The notes under the pieces: model-generated
Databases searched by the model: none
Seen by the model: the letters and a program-made list of their open reading frames with translations, nothing else
Told to the model about the DNA's origin: nothing
Translations under genes and position numbers: made by a program
Origin: Acidimicrobiales bacterium
GTDB lineage: Bacteria > Actinomycetota > Acidimicrobiia > Acidimicrobiales > Aldehydirespiratoraceae
NCBI GenBank assembly: GCA_021604885.1
Contig: BQJV01000044.1
Span: 1 to 12,666 of the forward strand
Length of the DNA: 12,666 nucleotides
Reading direction: 5' to 3'
Shown here: positions 1-7,656 of the stretch, in pieces
Numbering within the stretch: position 1 is the stretch's first letter
How the letters are laid out: every line of letters starts with the position of its first letter

Positions 1-803
1 AGAAGCTGCAGGACCACACCGGCGCGATCGACATCCGTCCCGCGACGCCCGAAGAGGCCGTCGAACACCTCGGCGCGAGTCCCGGCTCGTTGGGCGCGGT
101 GCAGGTCGACGGGCTGCGCATCATCGCCGACCCCGCACTCGAAGGGCGGGCAGGTCTCACCACGGGCGCGAACGAGGACGACTGGCACTGGTCCGGTGTC
201 GACGTCGCGCGAGACATCGCGGTCGACGAGTTCACCGATCTCCGCGAGGTGCAGGCCGGCGAGGCGTGCATCAACTGCGGCACCGCGCTGGAGATCGTCC
301 GCTGCATCGAGGCAGGCCACATCTTCAAACTCGGCACGAAGTACTCGGACGTGCCCGGTGCCCACGTGCTCGATCCCGACGGCACCAAGCGACCGCTCGT
401 GATGGGCAGCTACGGCATCGGCATCGGGCGGGGCATGGCTGCCGCCGCCGAGACGTTCCACGACGACAACGGTCTCAACTGGCCCGTGTCGATCGCGCCC
501 TACGAGGCGGTCGTCACCATCGTCAGCGTCAAGGACGACGCGTCGGTCGCCGCGGGCGAACAGCTCTACGCCGACCTCCGATCGCGCGGCGTCGACGTCC
601 TGCTCGACGACCGTGACGCGCGCGCCGGCGTGAAGTTCGCCGATTCCGAATTGATCGGCATCCCCTACCGGATCACGATCGGCCCCAAGGCACTCGGCGA
701 CGGCGAGGTCGAGTTCACGCCCCGTGCCACGGGCGAGACCACCCGCGTCGCGATCGACTCGATCGTCGAGCAGGTCGCCACCGAGATCACCGCCGCCCGC
801 TGA
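1..803 (+). CDS. proS: Prolyl-tRNA synthetase, 3' part (5' end outside window)
   Basis: This is the C-terminal 266 residues of bacterial-type prolyl-tRNA synthetase, which charges tRNA-Pro in the cytoplasm. The reading frame is open from base 3, so the gene starts upstream of the window. The first part looks like the end of the YbaK-like editing insertion (PGSLGAVQVDGLRIIADPAL, then a GAN motif). It is followed by the conserved DLREVQAGEACINCG and EAGHIFKLGTKYS stretches of the catalytic core. Class II motif 3 is seen as MGSYGIGIGRGMAAA. The C-terminal anticodon-binding domain is marked by VLLDDRDARAGVKFADSELIGIP. The TGA stop is at 801-803. No terminator is visible before the next gene, which has its own promoter-like region. 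The family assignment is secure; it is a housekeeping gene probably unrelated to the C1 genes downstream. Confidence 0.97.
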   Translation, partial: KLQDHTGAIDIRPATPEEAVEHLGASPGSLGAVQVDGLRIIADPALEGRAGLTTGANEDDWHWSGVDVARDIAVDEFTDLREVQAGEACINCGTALEIVRCIEAGHIFKLGTKYSDVPGAHVLDPDGTKRPLVMGSYGIGIGRGMAAAAETFHDDNGLNWPVSIAPYEAVVTIVSVKDDASVAAGEQLYADLRSRGVDVLLDDRDARAGVKFADSELIGIPYRITIGPKALGDGEVEFTPRATGETTRVAIDSIVEQVATEITAAR

Positions 804-817
804 CCGCACCCGGAGCG

Positions 818-838
818 CTGTTCCGCATTGTGGAACAG
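818..838. promoter_or_regulatory. Palindromic operator upstream of the IclR gene
   Basis: A perfect 7-bp inverted repeat CTGTTCC (818-824) and GGAACAG (832-838) surrounds a 7-bp spacer (GCATTGT) that is itself partly symmetric around base 828. It lies 28 bp before the regulator's ATG and overlaps the expected -35 region, as for an autoregulatory operator. The same half-sites with the same spacing recur upstream of fhs at 10647-10667. IclR-family proteins bind short inverted repeats of this size; that this particular protein binds here is an inference from position and recurrence. Confidence 0.75.
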
Positions 839-852
839 TCTCGGCGACGGCC

Positions 853-858
853 TACCTT
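853..858 (+). promoter_or_regulatory. Candidate -10 element giving a leaderless IclR transcript
   Basis: TACCTT fits the loose TANNNT -10 pattern of high-GC actinobacteria. It ends 7 bases before the A of the ATG at 866, so transcription would begin at or next to the start codon. No Shine-Dalgarno-like sequence precedes that ATG, which agrees with a leaderless mRNA. A weak -35 candidate, TTGTGG (828-833), sits inside the palindromic operator with 19-bp spacing. Confidence 0.45.
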
Positions 859-865
859 GGTCGCC

Positions 866-1612
866 ATGTCCGTCCAGTCGATCGAGCGAGCCTTCACCCT
901 GCTGCGTGCCCTCGCCGTGGGCCCGGCCGGCGTCACGGACCTCGCGGAGAAGGTGGAGCTCCCGAAGTCGACGGTGGCACGACTTCTGAGCGCGCTCGAG
1001 ACCGAAGGTGCCGTCACCCAGGACGAGGTCGGCGGCGACTACCGGCTCGGGGAGGGACTCATCGACATCGCCGGCGCGACCCAGCCCGGCCGCAATCTCG
1101 TCGCCACGGCGCGCCCCCATCTCCTCGATCTCATGGAGCGCTCCGGCGAGACCGCCGGCATCTCCGTGCCAGACGGTCGCGACATGTACTACCTCGACCA
1201 CGCCAACGCCGAGGGTGAGGTCCAGGTGCGTGACTGGACCGGCGAGAGCTGTCCGATCCACGCGGTGCCCTCCGGCCTCGTGGTCATGGCGTACTGGTCC
1301 GACGCGAAGCTCGATGCGCTACTGCGCTCCGATCTCGCCCGTACCACCTCGTGGACGGTGACCGACCCGGACCAGATCCGCGAACGCATCGAACAGATTC
1401 GCAGCCTCGGCTACGCCTGGGGCTACGAGGAGTTCGCCGAGGGGATCAACTCGATCGCGGCCCCGGTCATCGAGGCGGACGGCACCGTCGAATCCGCGGT
1501 GCACATCCACGGACCGGCCTACCGCTTCCCGGATCCGGAGCGCACCCACGATCTCGGCATCCTCGTGATGGAGACGGCCGCGAGCATCGCGGAACACCTC
1601 GCCGCGGATTGA
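866..1612 (+). CDS. IclR-family transcriptional regulator
   Basis: A 248-residue IclR-type regulator of normal length for the family. The N-terminal winged helix-turn-helix covers about residues 2-65; SVQSIERAFTLLRAL is the usual IclR opening and GVTDLAEKVELPKSTVARLL (22-41) contains the recognition helix. The effector-binding domain covers about 75-245, including the conserved EGINSIAAPV segment (192-201) and a late HIHGPAYRF stretch. I chose ATG 866 because family alignments begin at this SVQSIERA motif; an in-frame TTG at 830 would place the start inside the operator. The ligand cannot be read from the sequence. A shared palindrome before this gene and before fhs suggests that it senses a C1 or methylated-amine related metabolite and controls itself and fhs. 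The gene converges with the PPOX gene with only 3 bp between the stop codons. Confidence 0.93.
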   Translation: MSVQSIERAFTLLRALAVGPAGVTDLAEKVELPKSTVARLLSALETEGAVTQDEVGGDYRLGEGLIDIAGATQPGRNLVATARPHLLDLMERSGETAGISVPDGRDMYYLDHANAEGEVQVRDWTGESCPIHAVPSGLVVMAYWSDAKLDALLRSDLARTTSWTVTDPDQIRERIEQIRSLGYAWGYEEFAEGINSIAAPVIEADGTVESAVHIHGPAYRFPDPERTHDLGILVMETAASIAEHLAAD

Positions 1613-1615
1613 GCG

Positions 1616-2056
1616 TCAGTCGCTGATGCCGAACGCGCCGCGTCGCAGTGTCGGGGTGACCCGCACCAGCACCTCGTCGGCGCCACCGTTGCGACGGCCG
1701 TATTCCTCGGCGCGATCGTCGCCGACAAAGCGCCGGCACGTCTCGATCGCCCAGTGCTGGACGGCATCCGGGTCCTCCGCGTGGGTGGTGAGGGTCGCGG
1801 TGCCGTCGACGCGGGCGAAGTCGAACGGGAACTCCATCACGTCGACACAGATCGACACGCGGGGATCGCGTCGGATGCAGTTCGCCTTGAGCGTCTCGGC
1901 ACCGGTCATGAAGACGAGCTCGCCCGTCGCCGGGTCCACATCGAACCAGATCGGTGTGACGACGGGCCGACCGTCCTTGCGCACCACCGCGAGCTTGCCG
2001 GTGCGCGAGCCGGTCGTCATGAATTCGATCACTTCGGTGTCGGACATCGGTCGCAT
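1616..2056 (-). CDS. PPOX-class flavin/F420-dependent oxidoreductase-like protein
   Basis: A 146-residue protein of the pyridoxamine 5'-phosphate oxidase-like split-barrel fold, resembling the small F420-binding PPOX proteins of actinobacteria (Rv1155 type). Visible family features are GKLAVVRKDGRPVVTPIWF (20-38), a GELVFMTG strand, the cofactor-phosphate region KANCIRRDPRVSICVD (57-72) and FDFARVDGTATL (79-90). Such proteins bind FMN or F420 as dimers and reduce varied, often unknown substrates. The start is taken as ATG 2056 (MRPMSDTE); the ATG at 2047 is an equally short alternative and no clear ribosome binding site separates them. Upstream in-frame codons look non-conserved. The gene is divergent from the amidohydrolase with a gap of only 38 bp, so their promoters must overlap. 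The exact substrate and cofactor (F420 or FMN) are unknown. Confidence 0.85.
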   Translation of the reverse strand: MRPMSDTEVIEFMTTGSRTGKLAVVRKDGRPVVTPIWFDVDPATGELVFMTGAETLKANCIRRDPRVSICVDVMEFPFDFARVDGTATLTTHAEDPDAVQHWAIETCRRFVGDDRAEEYGRRNGGADEVLVRVTPTLRRGAFGISD

Positions 2057-2094
2057 GGGTGCGACCGTAGCGGCCGCCGCGCGAAGCTGACGCG

Positions 2095-3291
2095 GTGACC
2101 TATATCGAAGGACGAGTCGTCCATGACGCGGACGCACACATCATGGAGCTGCCGCATTGGCTCCGCGACCACGCCGACCCGGCCATCCGGGACCGCATCG
2201 AGATCCCCGGCTACGCCAACGAACTGCGCCAGACCGGTGACAACGACGAGCAGCTGGCCGATCTCGACCAGGCCTTCCATCGACTCTTCGAGCGCCACGC
2301 GTCGGAGGACTACCGAGCGGACGAAGCCGCCCAGGTGATGCTCCGCAAGAACTTCGCCGCAACCGGGTCGTTCGTCGCCGAGGACCGGCCGCGGGTGCTC
2401 GACTACATGGGGGTGTCGTCGCAGCTCCTGTTCAACACGTTCCACAACTCGCGACTGCGGGACTGGGAGCACGCCGGCGACCCCGAGCTCGCGGCCGGCG
2501 CCGCCCGCGCCCACAATCGCGGGATGCGCGAGTTCTGCGCCGTGGACGAACGCCTGCTCTCGACCTGCTACGTGCCGTTGTTCGACTTCGGCGTCGCGGA
2601 AGAGATCGCCCGCGCATCCATCGCCGCAGGGGCCGGGGCCCTGCTCGTCGCCTCCGGGTGTCCCCCGGATCATTCCCCGTCACACCGGGAGCTCGACCGC
2701 GTGTGGGCCCAGGCCGAGGAGGCGCGCATCCCCGTGGTCTTCCATGTCGGCGGCACCGGCGAACTCCTCGACCCTGCCTACTTCAACAACGGCCTCCCGA
2801 TCCCGCCCGACTTCCACGGCGGCGAGGAGAACTTCCGTTCCGTCGACTACATGGGCATCGCCCACCCGCCGATGCAGACGCTGGCGACGCTGATCTTCGA
2901 CGGCGTCCTCGAGCGATTCCCGGGTCTGAAGATCGGGGTCATCGAGCAGGGGGCCGTGTGGCTGCCCAGCTTTGCGAAGCGCATGGAGTCGGCGTTCGAC
3001 GCGTTCCATCGACACGAGGAACGGCTCCAGGAACTGTCGCTGCGACCAACGGAGTATCTGCAGCGCCAGGTGCGGGCGACGCCGTACCCGACCGAGGACG
3101 TCGGCTGGATCACCGACCAGCTCGGGCCCGACATCTGCCTGTTCTCGTCGGACTACCCCCATGTCGAAGGCGGCCGCGATCCCTACGGACGGTTCGAGCG
3201 CAGCCTCGGTGATCGCTCCGAGGCGGTCCGCCAAGCGTTCTACTGCGACAACATGGTCGACCTGATCGGTCCGCGGCTCACATCCGGCTGA
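2095..3291 (+). CDS. Amidohydrolase-2 family metal-dependent hydrolase or decarboxylase
   Basis: A 398-residue TIM-barrel protein of the amidohydrolase-2 group, which includes aminocarboxymuconate-semialdehyde decarboxylase relatives. The N-terminal metal motif is DADAHIME (D13, H15, E18). Further family landmarks are FHVGG with His217, RFPGLKIGVIEQGAVWLP, and the C-terminal SSDYPHVEGGRDP with the putative catalytic Asp353 and with His356. These residues fit a mononuclear metal site for hydrolysis or non-oxidative decarboxylation. The start is GTG 2095; it has only a weak upstream GAAG and no in-frame ATG fits the conserved N-terminus better. The stop lies 22 bp from the convergent etfA stop, with no clear terminator. 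The substrate is not predictable, and a link to the C1 genes nearby is possible but only by neighbourhood. Confidence 0.85.
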   Translation: MTYIEGRVVHDADAHIMELPHWLRDHADPAIRDRIEIPGYANELRQTGDNDEQLADLDQAFHRLFERHASEDYRADEAAQVMLRKNFAATGSFVAEDRPRVLDYMGVSSQLLFNTFHNSRLRDWEHAGDPELAAGAARAHNRGMREFCAVDERLLSTCYVPLFDFGVAEEIARASIAAGAGALLVASGCPPDHSPSHRELDRVWAQAEEARIPVVFHVGGTGELLDPAYFNNGLPIPPDFHGGEENFRSVDYMGIAHPPMQTLATLIFDGVLERFPGLKIGVIEQGAVWLPSFAKRMESAFDAFHRHEERLQELSLRPTEYLQRQVRATPYPTEDVGWITDQLGPDICLFSSDYPHVEGGRDPYGRFERSLGDRSEAVRQAFYCDNMVDLIGPRLTSG

Positions 3292-3313
3292 GAAGGGCCC
3301 GAGGCGTCCGGCG

Positions 3314-4279
3314 TCAGCTTCGGCGGCGCTTGATCTCCTCCGCGATCGCCGGCACCACCTCGTGGAGATCGGCGATCACGGCCCAGTCCGCCTTCACGAC
3401 CATGTTGGCTTCGCGGTCGGTGTTGATCGCCAGGATGTGCTTCGACGCCATGGCCCCGACCCAGTGCTGGATCGCGCCGGAGATGCCCGACGCGATGTAG
3501 ATCTCCGGGGCGATCCGGGTGCCGGTCTGGCCGACCTGATCGGCGTGGGGACGCCAGCCGAGATTCGTGACGGCGCGGGAACACCCGACGCGCCCGCCGA
3601 GCAGTTCGGCCAGCTCCTCGAGTGGGGCGAACCCGTCCTCGCTGCCGACGCCGCGGCCGCCGCCGACCACGACGGGTGCGGTCGGGAGGGTGACGCCGGC
3701 CTCCTGCACGACACGGTCACGCACGACCGTGATGGCGTGACTCTCGTCGAGGTCGGCATCGAACGACTCTGCATCGGCATCCTGCTCGTCCCCCGGCTCC
3801 GCGGCGACCGTGTGCAGCCCGCAGCTGAGCAGCGCCACGTCCGCCTCCAGCGCGGCGTCCTCGAGGAGCGAGCCACCCCACTGGACCCGCGTCACGGACC
3901 AGGACTCCCCGGGCGTGACGTCGGTGCAGTTGGCGACGAACGGCGCGTCCAAGCGCGCCGCGGCGTGGGCCATCACCTCGTTTCCGCGATCCGATCCACA
4001 GGCGAGCACGGCGTCGGGGGCCAGCGCCTCGACCATCTGGGCGAGGACGGCGCCGTGGGCGTCCGGTCCGTAGTCGGACAGCACCTCGTGCGTGCAGGTG
4101 TGGACCGTCGAGGCGCCGTAGGCTCCGGCTTCGGCCACGAGCGAGTCGTCGTCGGCGCCGATCAGGGCGGCTTCCAGATCGTCACCCATCTTCGCCGCGA
4201 GCGTGCGGCCGAAGGTGAGCGCCTCGCGGGCAGCCTCCACGAGCTCACCGCGGTCGTGTTCGAGAACGACAAGCAACAT
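3314..4279 (-). CDS. etfA: Electron transfer flavoprotein alpha subunit
   Basis: A 321-residue ETF alpha subunit (FixB type), which carries the redox-active FAD and passes electrons from dehydrogenases to ETF-quinone oxidoreductase. The FAD domain is unmistakable in the C-terminal third: VVVGGGRG (203-210), CSRAVTNLGW with SRAV at 234-237, QVGQTG (248-253), PEIYIASGISGAIQH up to residue 272, and AINTD (284-288). The N-terminal alpha/beta domain begins LLVVLEHD. Start ATG at 4279-4277 shares one base with the etfB stop (TGATG), so translation is probably coupled. The subunit lies downstream of a folate-dependent flavin dehydrogenase on the same strand, the natural electron donor for this ETF. 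Confidence 0.96.
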   Translation of the reverse strand: MLLVVLEHDRGELVEAAREALTFGRTLAAKMGDDLEAALIGADDDSLVAEAGAYGASTVHTCTHEVLSDYGPDAHGAVLAQMVEALAPDAVLACGSDRGNEVMAHAAARLDAPFVANCTDVTPGESWSVTRVQWGGSLLEDAALEADVALLSCGLHTVAAEPGDEQDADAESFDADLDESHAITVVRDRVVQEAGVTLPTAPVVVGGGRGVGSEDGFAPLEELAELLGGRVGCSRAVTNLGWRPHADQVGQTGTRIAPEIYIASGISGAIQHWVGAMASKHILAINTDREANMVVKADWAVIADLHEVVPAIAEEIKRRRS

Positions 4280-5040
4280 CAGAGCACCCCCAGCTCGGCG
4301 AGCACATCGACCACGGCGACCGCCGCCTCGGGACCTTCGCCGAGGATGACGGTCTCGGAGACCTGCTCCTCGGGGCGGTGCAGGCGCACGCGCTGCTGAC
4401 CGCCGGCATCCGCCTCGACGTCCAGCGAACGGATCTCCAGCTTCTTCGACGCCAGCCGGCCCTTCATCGTGGGGTAGCGGGGCAGATTGAGCCCTTCCTT
4501 CACGCCGAGAACCGCGGGCCGGGGCAGTTCGTAGACCTCGAAGCCGCCGTCGATCTCCCGGCGGGCCCGGATGATGTCGCCGTCCGGCTCGATGCCCTTG
4601 ATGCCCTGCACGATCGGACGACCGAGCGCGTGGGCGACCCGGATGCCGACTTGGAAGCCGCCGGCATCGGCCGACTCGTTGCCGAAGATGATCAGGTCGA
4701 ACGGTTCGCCGGCCTCGAGTTCCGTCACCGCGGCCGCGATGGCGGCGGCGGTGCGCTGCGGGTCGTAGGCGGAGCCATCGGTCGGGATCAGCACGCCGTG
4801 GTCGGCACCGACGGACGCGGCGTAGCGCAGCTGCTCCTCGGCCTCACCCGGACCGAGCGTGAGCACGGTGACCTCGCCGCCGTGCTCCTCCTTGAGCTGG
4901 ATCGCGCCCTCGACCCCACACTCCTCGTGCGGGCTCGTCGTGAACCCGAGATGGGCGGCGTCCACGTCCATGCCGTCCGCGGTCACGTTGATCTTGGCAC
5001 CCGGCGCCGGCACCCGCTTCACACAACACAAGATCTTCAT
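4279..5040 (-). CDS. etfB: Electron transfer flavoprotein beta subunit
   Basis: A 253-residue ETF beta subunit (FixA type), partner of the adjacent alpha subunit. It begins MKILCCVKRVPAPGAKI, typical of the family. The AMP-binding region appears as FGNESADAGGFQVGIRVAHAL (about 119-138). The recognition loop that docks partner dehydrogenases is GLNLPRYPTMKGRLASKKLE (about 183-202). I chose ATG 5040; a GTG immediately before it (5043) would add one residue. A strong AAAGGAGAGG ribosome binding site precedes either start. The stop overlaps the etfA start by one base. A 72-bp gap containing a large inverted repeat separates it from the dehydrogenase upstream; the three genes probably form one transcription unit. 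Confidence 0.96.
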   Translation of the reverse strand: MKILCCVKRVPAPGAKINVTADGMDVDAAHLGFTTSPHEECGVEGAIQLKEEHGGEVTVLTLGPGEAEEQLRYAASVGADHGVLIPTDGSAYDPQRTAAAIAAAVTELEAGEPFDLIIFGNESADAGGFQVGIRVAHALGRPIVQGIKGIEPDGDIIRARREIDGGFEVYELPRPAVLGVKEGLNLPRYPTMKGRLASKKLEIRSLDVEADAGGQQRVRLHRPEEQVSETVILGEGPEAAVAVVDVLAELGVL

Positions 5041-5056
5041 CACGATCCTCTCCTTT

Positions 5057-5102
5057 TCTGTGACTGCTGGGACACGACAGGTACGCGCTGAGCGGTCACA
5101 GA
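5057..5102. promoter_or_regulatory. Large inverted repeat between the dehydrogenase and etfB
   Basis: TCTGTGACTGCT (5057-5068) and AGCGGTCACAGA (5091-5102) form 12-bp arms with a single mismatch around a 22-base loop. The repeat nearly fills the gap between the dehydrogenase stop (5113) and etfB. In the minus-strand mRNA the hairpin would end just before the etfB ribosome binding site. It lacks a U-run immediately after the stem, so a standard intrinsic terminator is unlikely. It could be an mRNA-processing or stability hairpin, or an operator for etfBA. Confidence 0.6.
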
Positions 5103-5112
5103 ACGAACAACG

Positions 5113-7635
5113 TCAGCTCTTGAGGCGGGTGTCGTCGGGGTCGAAGGCGGAGCCTGGGCCGACGACGGTGCAGGGGTAGAGCTCGTTCATGTACATGGAC
5201 TGGAGCTTGGTGCCGGGCGCGGCGAGCTCGTTGGGCACGTAGCCCATGAGCAGGTTCTTGCCGAGTGACGGGGCGTAGCCGGCGGTGGTGACACGGCTGG
5301 CGCGGCCGTGGCTGTCGACGATGCGGTTGCCGTCAAGGTCGAGGATGGGCTCGTTGCCACCCTGCATGAAGCGCCGGCGCCCCTGGCTGTCGGTGTTGTC
5401 GTCGACGATCAGCGTGACGCACTGCACCTCGGCCCCGGCCTCGCGCGCGGCCAGGTAGGCCTCCTTGCCGATGAAGTCGGCGGCCTTGACCTTCAGGCGG
5501 GCGAGCCCGGCCTCGACCGGGTTGTACTCGCTCTCGAGCTCCGCCCCCATCAGCCGGTAGCCCTTCTCGATTCGCCCGGACAGGCTGTAGACGCCACCAC
5601 CGGTGATGCGCAGGCCGTGGTCCTGACCCGCCTCCATGATCGCGTCGAACACCGACGGCGCCTGGTCCCAGGGGATGTAGATCTCCCAGCCCGTGTCGCC
5701 GACGTAGGAGATGCGGAACAGGTGACAGTCGACGCCGGCGATCGTGACGGGCAGGTAGCTGCCGTAGGGCGAGCCGTCCTGACTCAGGTCCTGGTCGGTC
5801 AGCCGGTCGAGCACGGCCGGCGCGTTCGGACCCCACAGGCCGAGCGTGCTGATCTGCTTGCTGAGATTCGTGAACGTGACCGACCCGTCGTTCGGCATGT
5901 GCTTGCGGACCCAGAACTCGTCGCGGCCACCATCGAAGACGCCGGTCACGATCCGGACGCGATCCTCCGCCATCCGCATCATCGTCAGGTCCGAGTGGAA
6001 CCCGCCGTCGCCCGTGAGCCACGGCGTGTAGACGGAGCGACCGACGGGAACGTCGATCTTGTTGACGGCGAGATAGTCCGCGAACTCCACCGCGCCGGGA
6101 CCCTCCAGCTCGTAGATCTGGAAGGCGCTGAGGTCGATCAGGCCACAATTCTCCCGCAGGTTCAGGTGCTCGCCGACGGTGATCGGACTCCACCAGCGGT
6201 TGTCCCACTCGACCTCGCGCGCCGCGAGGCCGTAGCGCTCGACGAGATCAGCGTTGGACGTGTACCACTGCGGACGCTCCCACACCCGGGCCTGGAAGAA
6301 CTCCGCTCCCAGGGCCTCCTGGCGACTCTTGTACGGCGCCTCGACGAGGTGACGACGGTCGGCCCACTGCTCGGACGGGTGGACGATGCCGTAGGTCTTG
6401 TTGAACGACTCCTCGGCCCGGGCCCAGATGTGTTCGTCGCTCTTCTCCTCGTCGTAGAAGCGGGCGATGTCGGCACCATGCGAGTCGATCACGCGGGGAT
6501 AGCCGTAGTGCATCCACTCGGCGACGACCTGTCCCATGCCCGGGCCCTCCTTGACCCAGACCGCCGCCGCGGACCACAGGTTCTCCACGTCCGGCATCTC
6601 GCCGAGACACGGCATGCCGTCCGGAGTGAGCGAGAGCAGGCCGTTGATGGCGTACTTGATCTCCGCCTCACCGAGCATGTCCATCAGCTCGATCGCGGTC
6701 TCCATCTGATCGTCGAAGTCGTCCGGGGTGAAGGGGAACTCGGTCGGCGAGAGGGCGGCTTCCTCGTTCGACGGAATCTCGTCCGGATGGTGCAGGATCG
6801 GTCGATGGCCGTAGCTGCCGACCTCCATCGAGCCGGCCGACTGGCGCTCGTAGCAGAACGTGTCCATGTCACGGACGATCGGGTAGCCGATCTCGTTGTT
6901 GGTCTCGGCGAGGATGTCCATCGGGCCGACGTCGGCCATCTGGTGCACGGCCGGCACGAGCGGGATGTACGTGTCGGCCATGTAGGCGATCCGGTTCGAC
7001 CACACGCCACAGGCGATGACGACGTGCTCGGCCTCGATCGTGCCCTTGTCGGTCTCGACGGCGGTGACCCGGCGCCGACCGTTGGGCCGCGGCGTGTCGT
7101 CGGTGATGAGATCGAGCACCTCGGTGTTGGCGAACACCTGGAGGCCGGCCTTCTCGATGGCCTCCTTGCGCATCACGGTGCCGGTCTCGAGCGAGTCGAC
7201 GACGCTCACCGTCGGGCAGTAGAAGCCGCCGAGGATGACCTCGTCGTCGATGAACGGCACGTGCTCCTTCACCTCGGCCGGCGTGAGCAGGTGCGCCTCG
7301 ATGCCCCACGCGGTGGCGGAGGTCATGCGTCGCTGGAGTTCGTCCATGCGCTCCTGGGTGCGGGCCACCTCGATGCCACCTGAGTCGACCGACAGGCCGA
7401 GGTCGCGGTACTGGTTGGCGGACTGCTCACCGAGCAGCGCCATCTCCTTGTTGTGGTCCACCGGGAAGATGAAGTTCGATGCGTGGCCCGTCGAGCCGCC
7501 GGGGTTCGGGAGTGGGCCCTTGTCGAGCAGGACGAGGTCCTTCCATCCGAGGCGGGCGAGATGACCGACGACGCAGTTGCCGACGATGCCGGCGCCGATG
7601 ACGACGCAGCGTGCCTGAGTGGGGAATTCGCTCAC
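5113..7635 (-). CDS. Folate-dependent FAD dehydrogenase, dimethylglycine/sarcosine dehydrogenase family
   Basis: An 840-residue two-part flavoenzyme of usual length for dimethylglycine/sarcosine dehydrogenases. Residues about 9-390 form the DAO-type FAD domain with GAGIVG (14-19). His51 in GSTGHA is the candidate for covalent FAD attachment, by analogy with the GSTxHA motif of the family. Residues about 485-735 are a GcvT-like tetrahydrofolate domain: GGFHSDLT places Asp549 at the position of the T-protein catalytic Asp; RISYVGDTGWEIY (641-653) and the later KGYRLMGAELESEYNPVEAGL are characteristic. A C-terminal barrel (about 737-830) follows. The expected reaction is oxidative N-demethylation, with the released methyl group captured as 5,10-methylene-THF and electrons going to ETF, encoded just downstream. 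GTG 7635 has a GGAG site (7642-7645) 6 bases upstream. The substrate could be dimethylglycine, sarcosine or another N-methyl amine; this cannot be settled from sequence. Confidence 0.92.
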   Translation of the reverse strand: MSEFPTQARCVVIGAGIVGNCVVGHLARLGWKDLVLLDKGPLPNPGGSTGHASNFIFPVDHNKEMALLGEQSANQYRDLGLSVDSGGIEVARTQERMDELQRRMTSATAWGIEAHLLTPAEVKEHVPFIDDEVILGGFYCPTVSVVDSLETGTVMRKEAIEKAGLQVFANTEVLDLITDDTPRPNGRRRVTAVETDKGTIEAEHVVIACGVWSNRIAYMADTYIPLVPAVHQMADVGPMDILAETNNEIGYPIVRDMDTFCYERQSAGSMEVGSYGHRPILHHPDEIPSNEEAALSPTEFPFTPDDFDDQMETAIELMDMLGEAEIKYAINGLLSLTPDGMPCLGEMPDVENLWSAAAVWVKEGPGMGQVVAEWMHYGYPRVIDSHGADIARFYDEEKSDEHIWARAEESFNKTYGIVHPSEQWADRRHLVEAPYKSRQEALGAEFFQARVWERPQWYTSNADLVERYGLAAREVEWDNRWWSPITVGEHLNLRENCGLIDLSAFQIYELEGPGAVEFADYLAVNKIDVPVGRSVYTPWLTGDGGFHSDLTMMRMAEDRVRIVTGVFDGGRDEFWVRKHMPNDGSVTFTNLSKQISTLGLWGPNAPAVLDRLTDQDLSQDGSPYGSYLPVTIAGVDCHLFRISYVGDTGWEIYIPWDQAPSVFDAIMEAGQDHGLRITGGGVYSLSGRIEKGYRLMGAELESEYNPVEAGLARLKVKAADFIGKEAYLAAREAGAEVQCVTLIVDDNTDSQGRRRFMQGGNEPILDLDGNRIVDSHGRASRVTTAGYAPSLGKNLLMGYVPNELAAPGTKLQSMYMNELYPCTVVGPGSAFDPDDTRLKS

Positions 7636-7656
7636 GGTTGACTCCGAGGGGCTTGT

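Noticed and set aside
830..865. N-terminal extension of the IclR protein from TTG 830
   Set aside because: The start codon lies inside the palindromic operator, the extra residues do not match the family and the conserved N-terminus begins at ATG 866.
3292..3313. Possible bidirectional terminator between the convergent amidohydrolase and etfA
   Set aside because: There is only a GGGCCC hexamer and no stable stem followed by a T-run in the 22-bp gap.
3362..4399. A 345-codon + strand frame opposite etfA and the end of etfB
   Set aside because: It is an antisense shadow of two clearly recognised ETF genes, with no recognisable motif.
5308..7383. A 691-codon open frame on the + strand opposite the dehydrogenase
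   Set aside because: It mirrors a well-supported minus-strand gene with clear FAD and GcvT motifs. Long antisense frames are expected in very GC-rich genes, and its translation is a low-complexity mix rich in Arg, Val, Asp and Leu without domain features.
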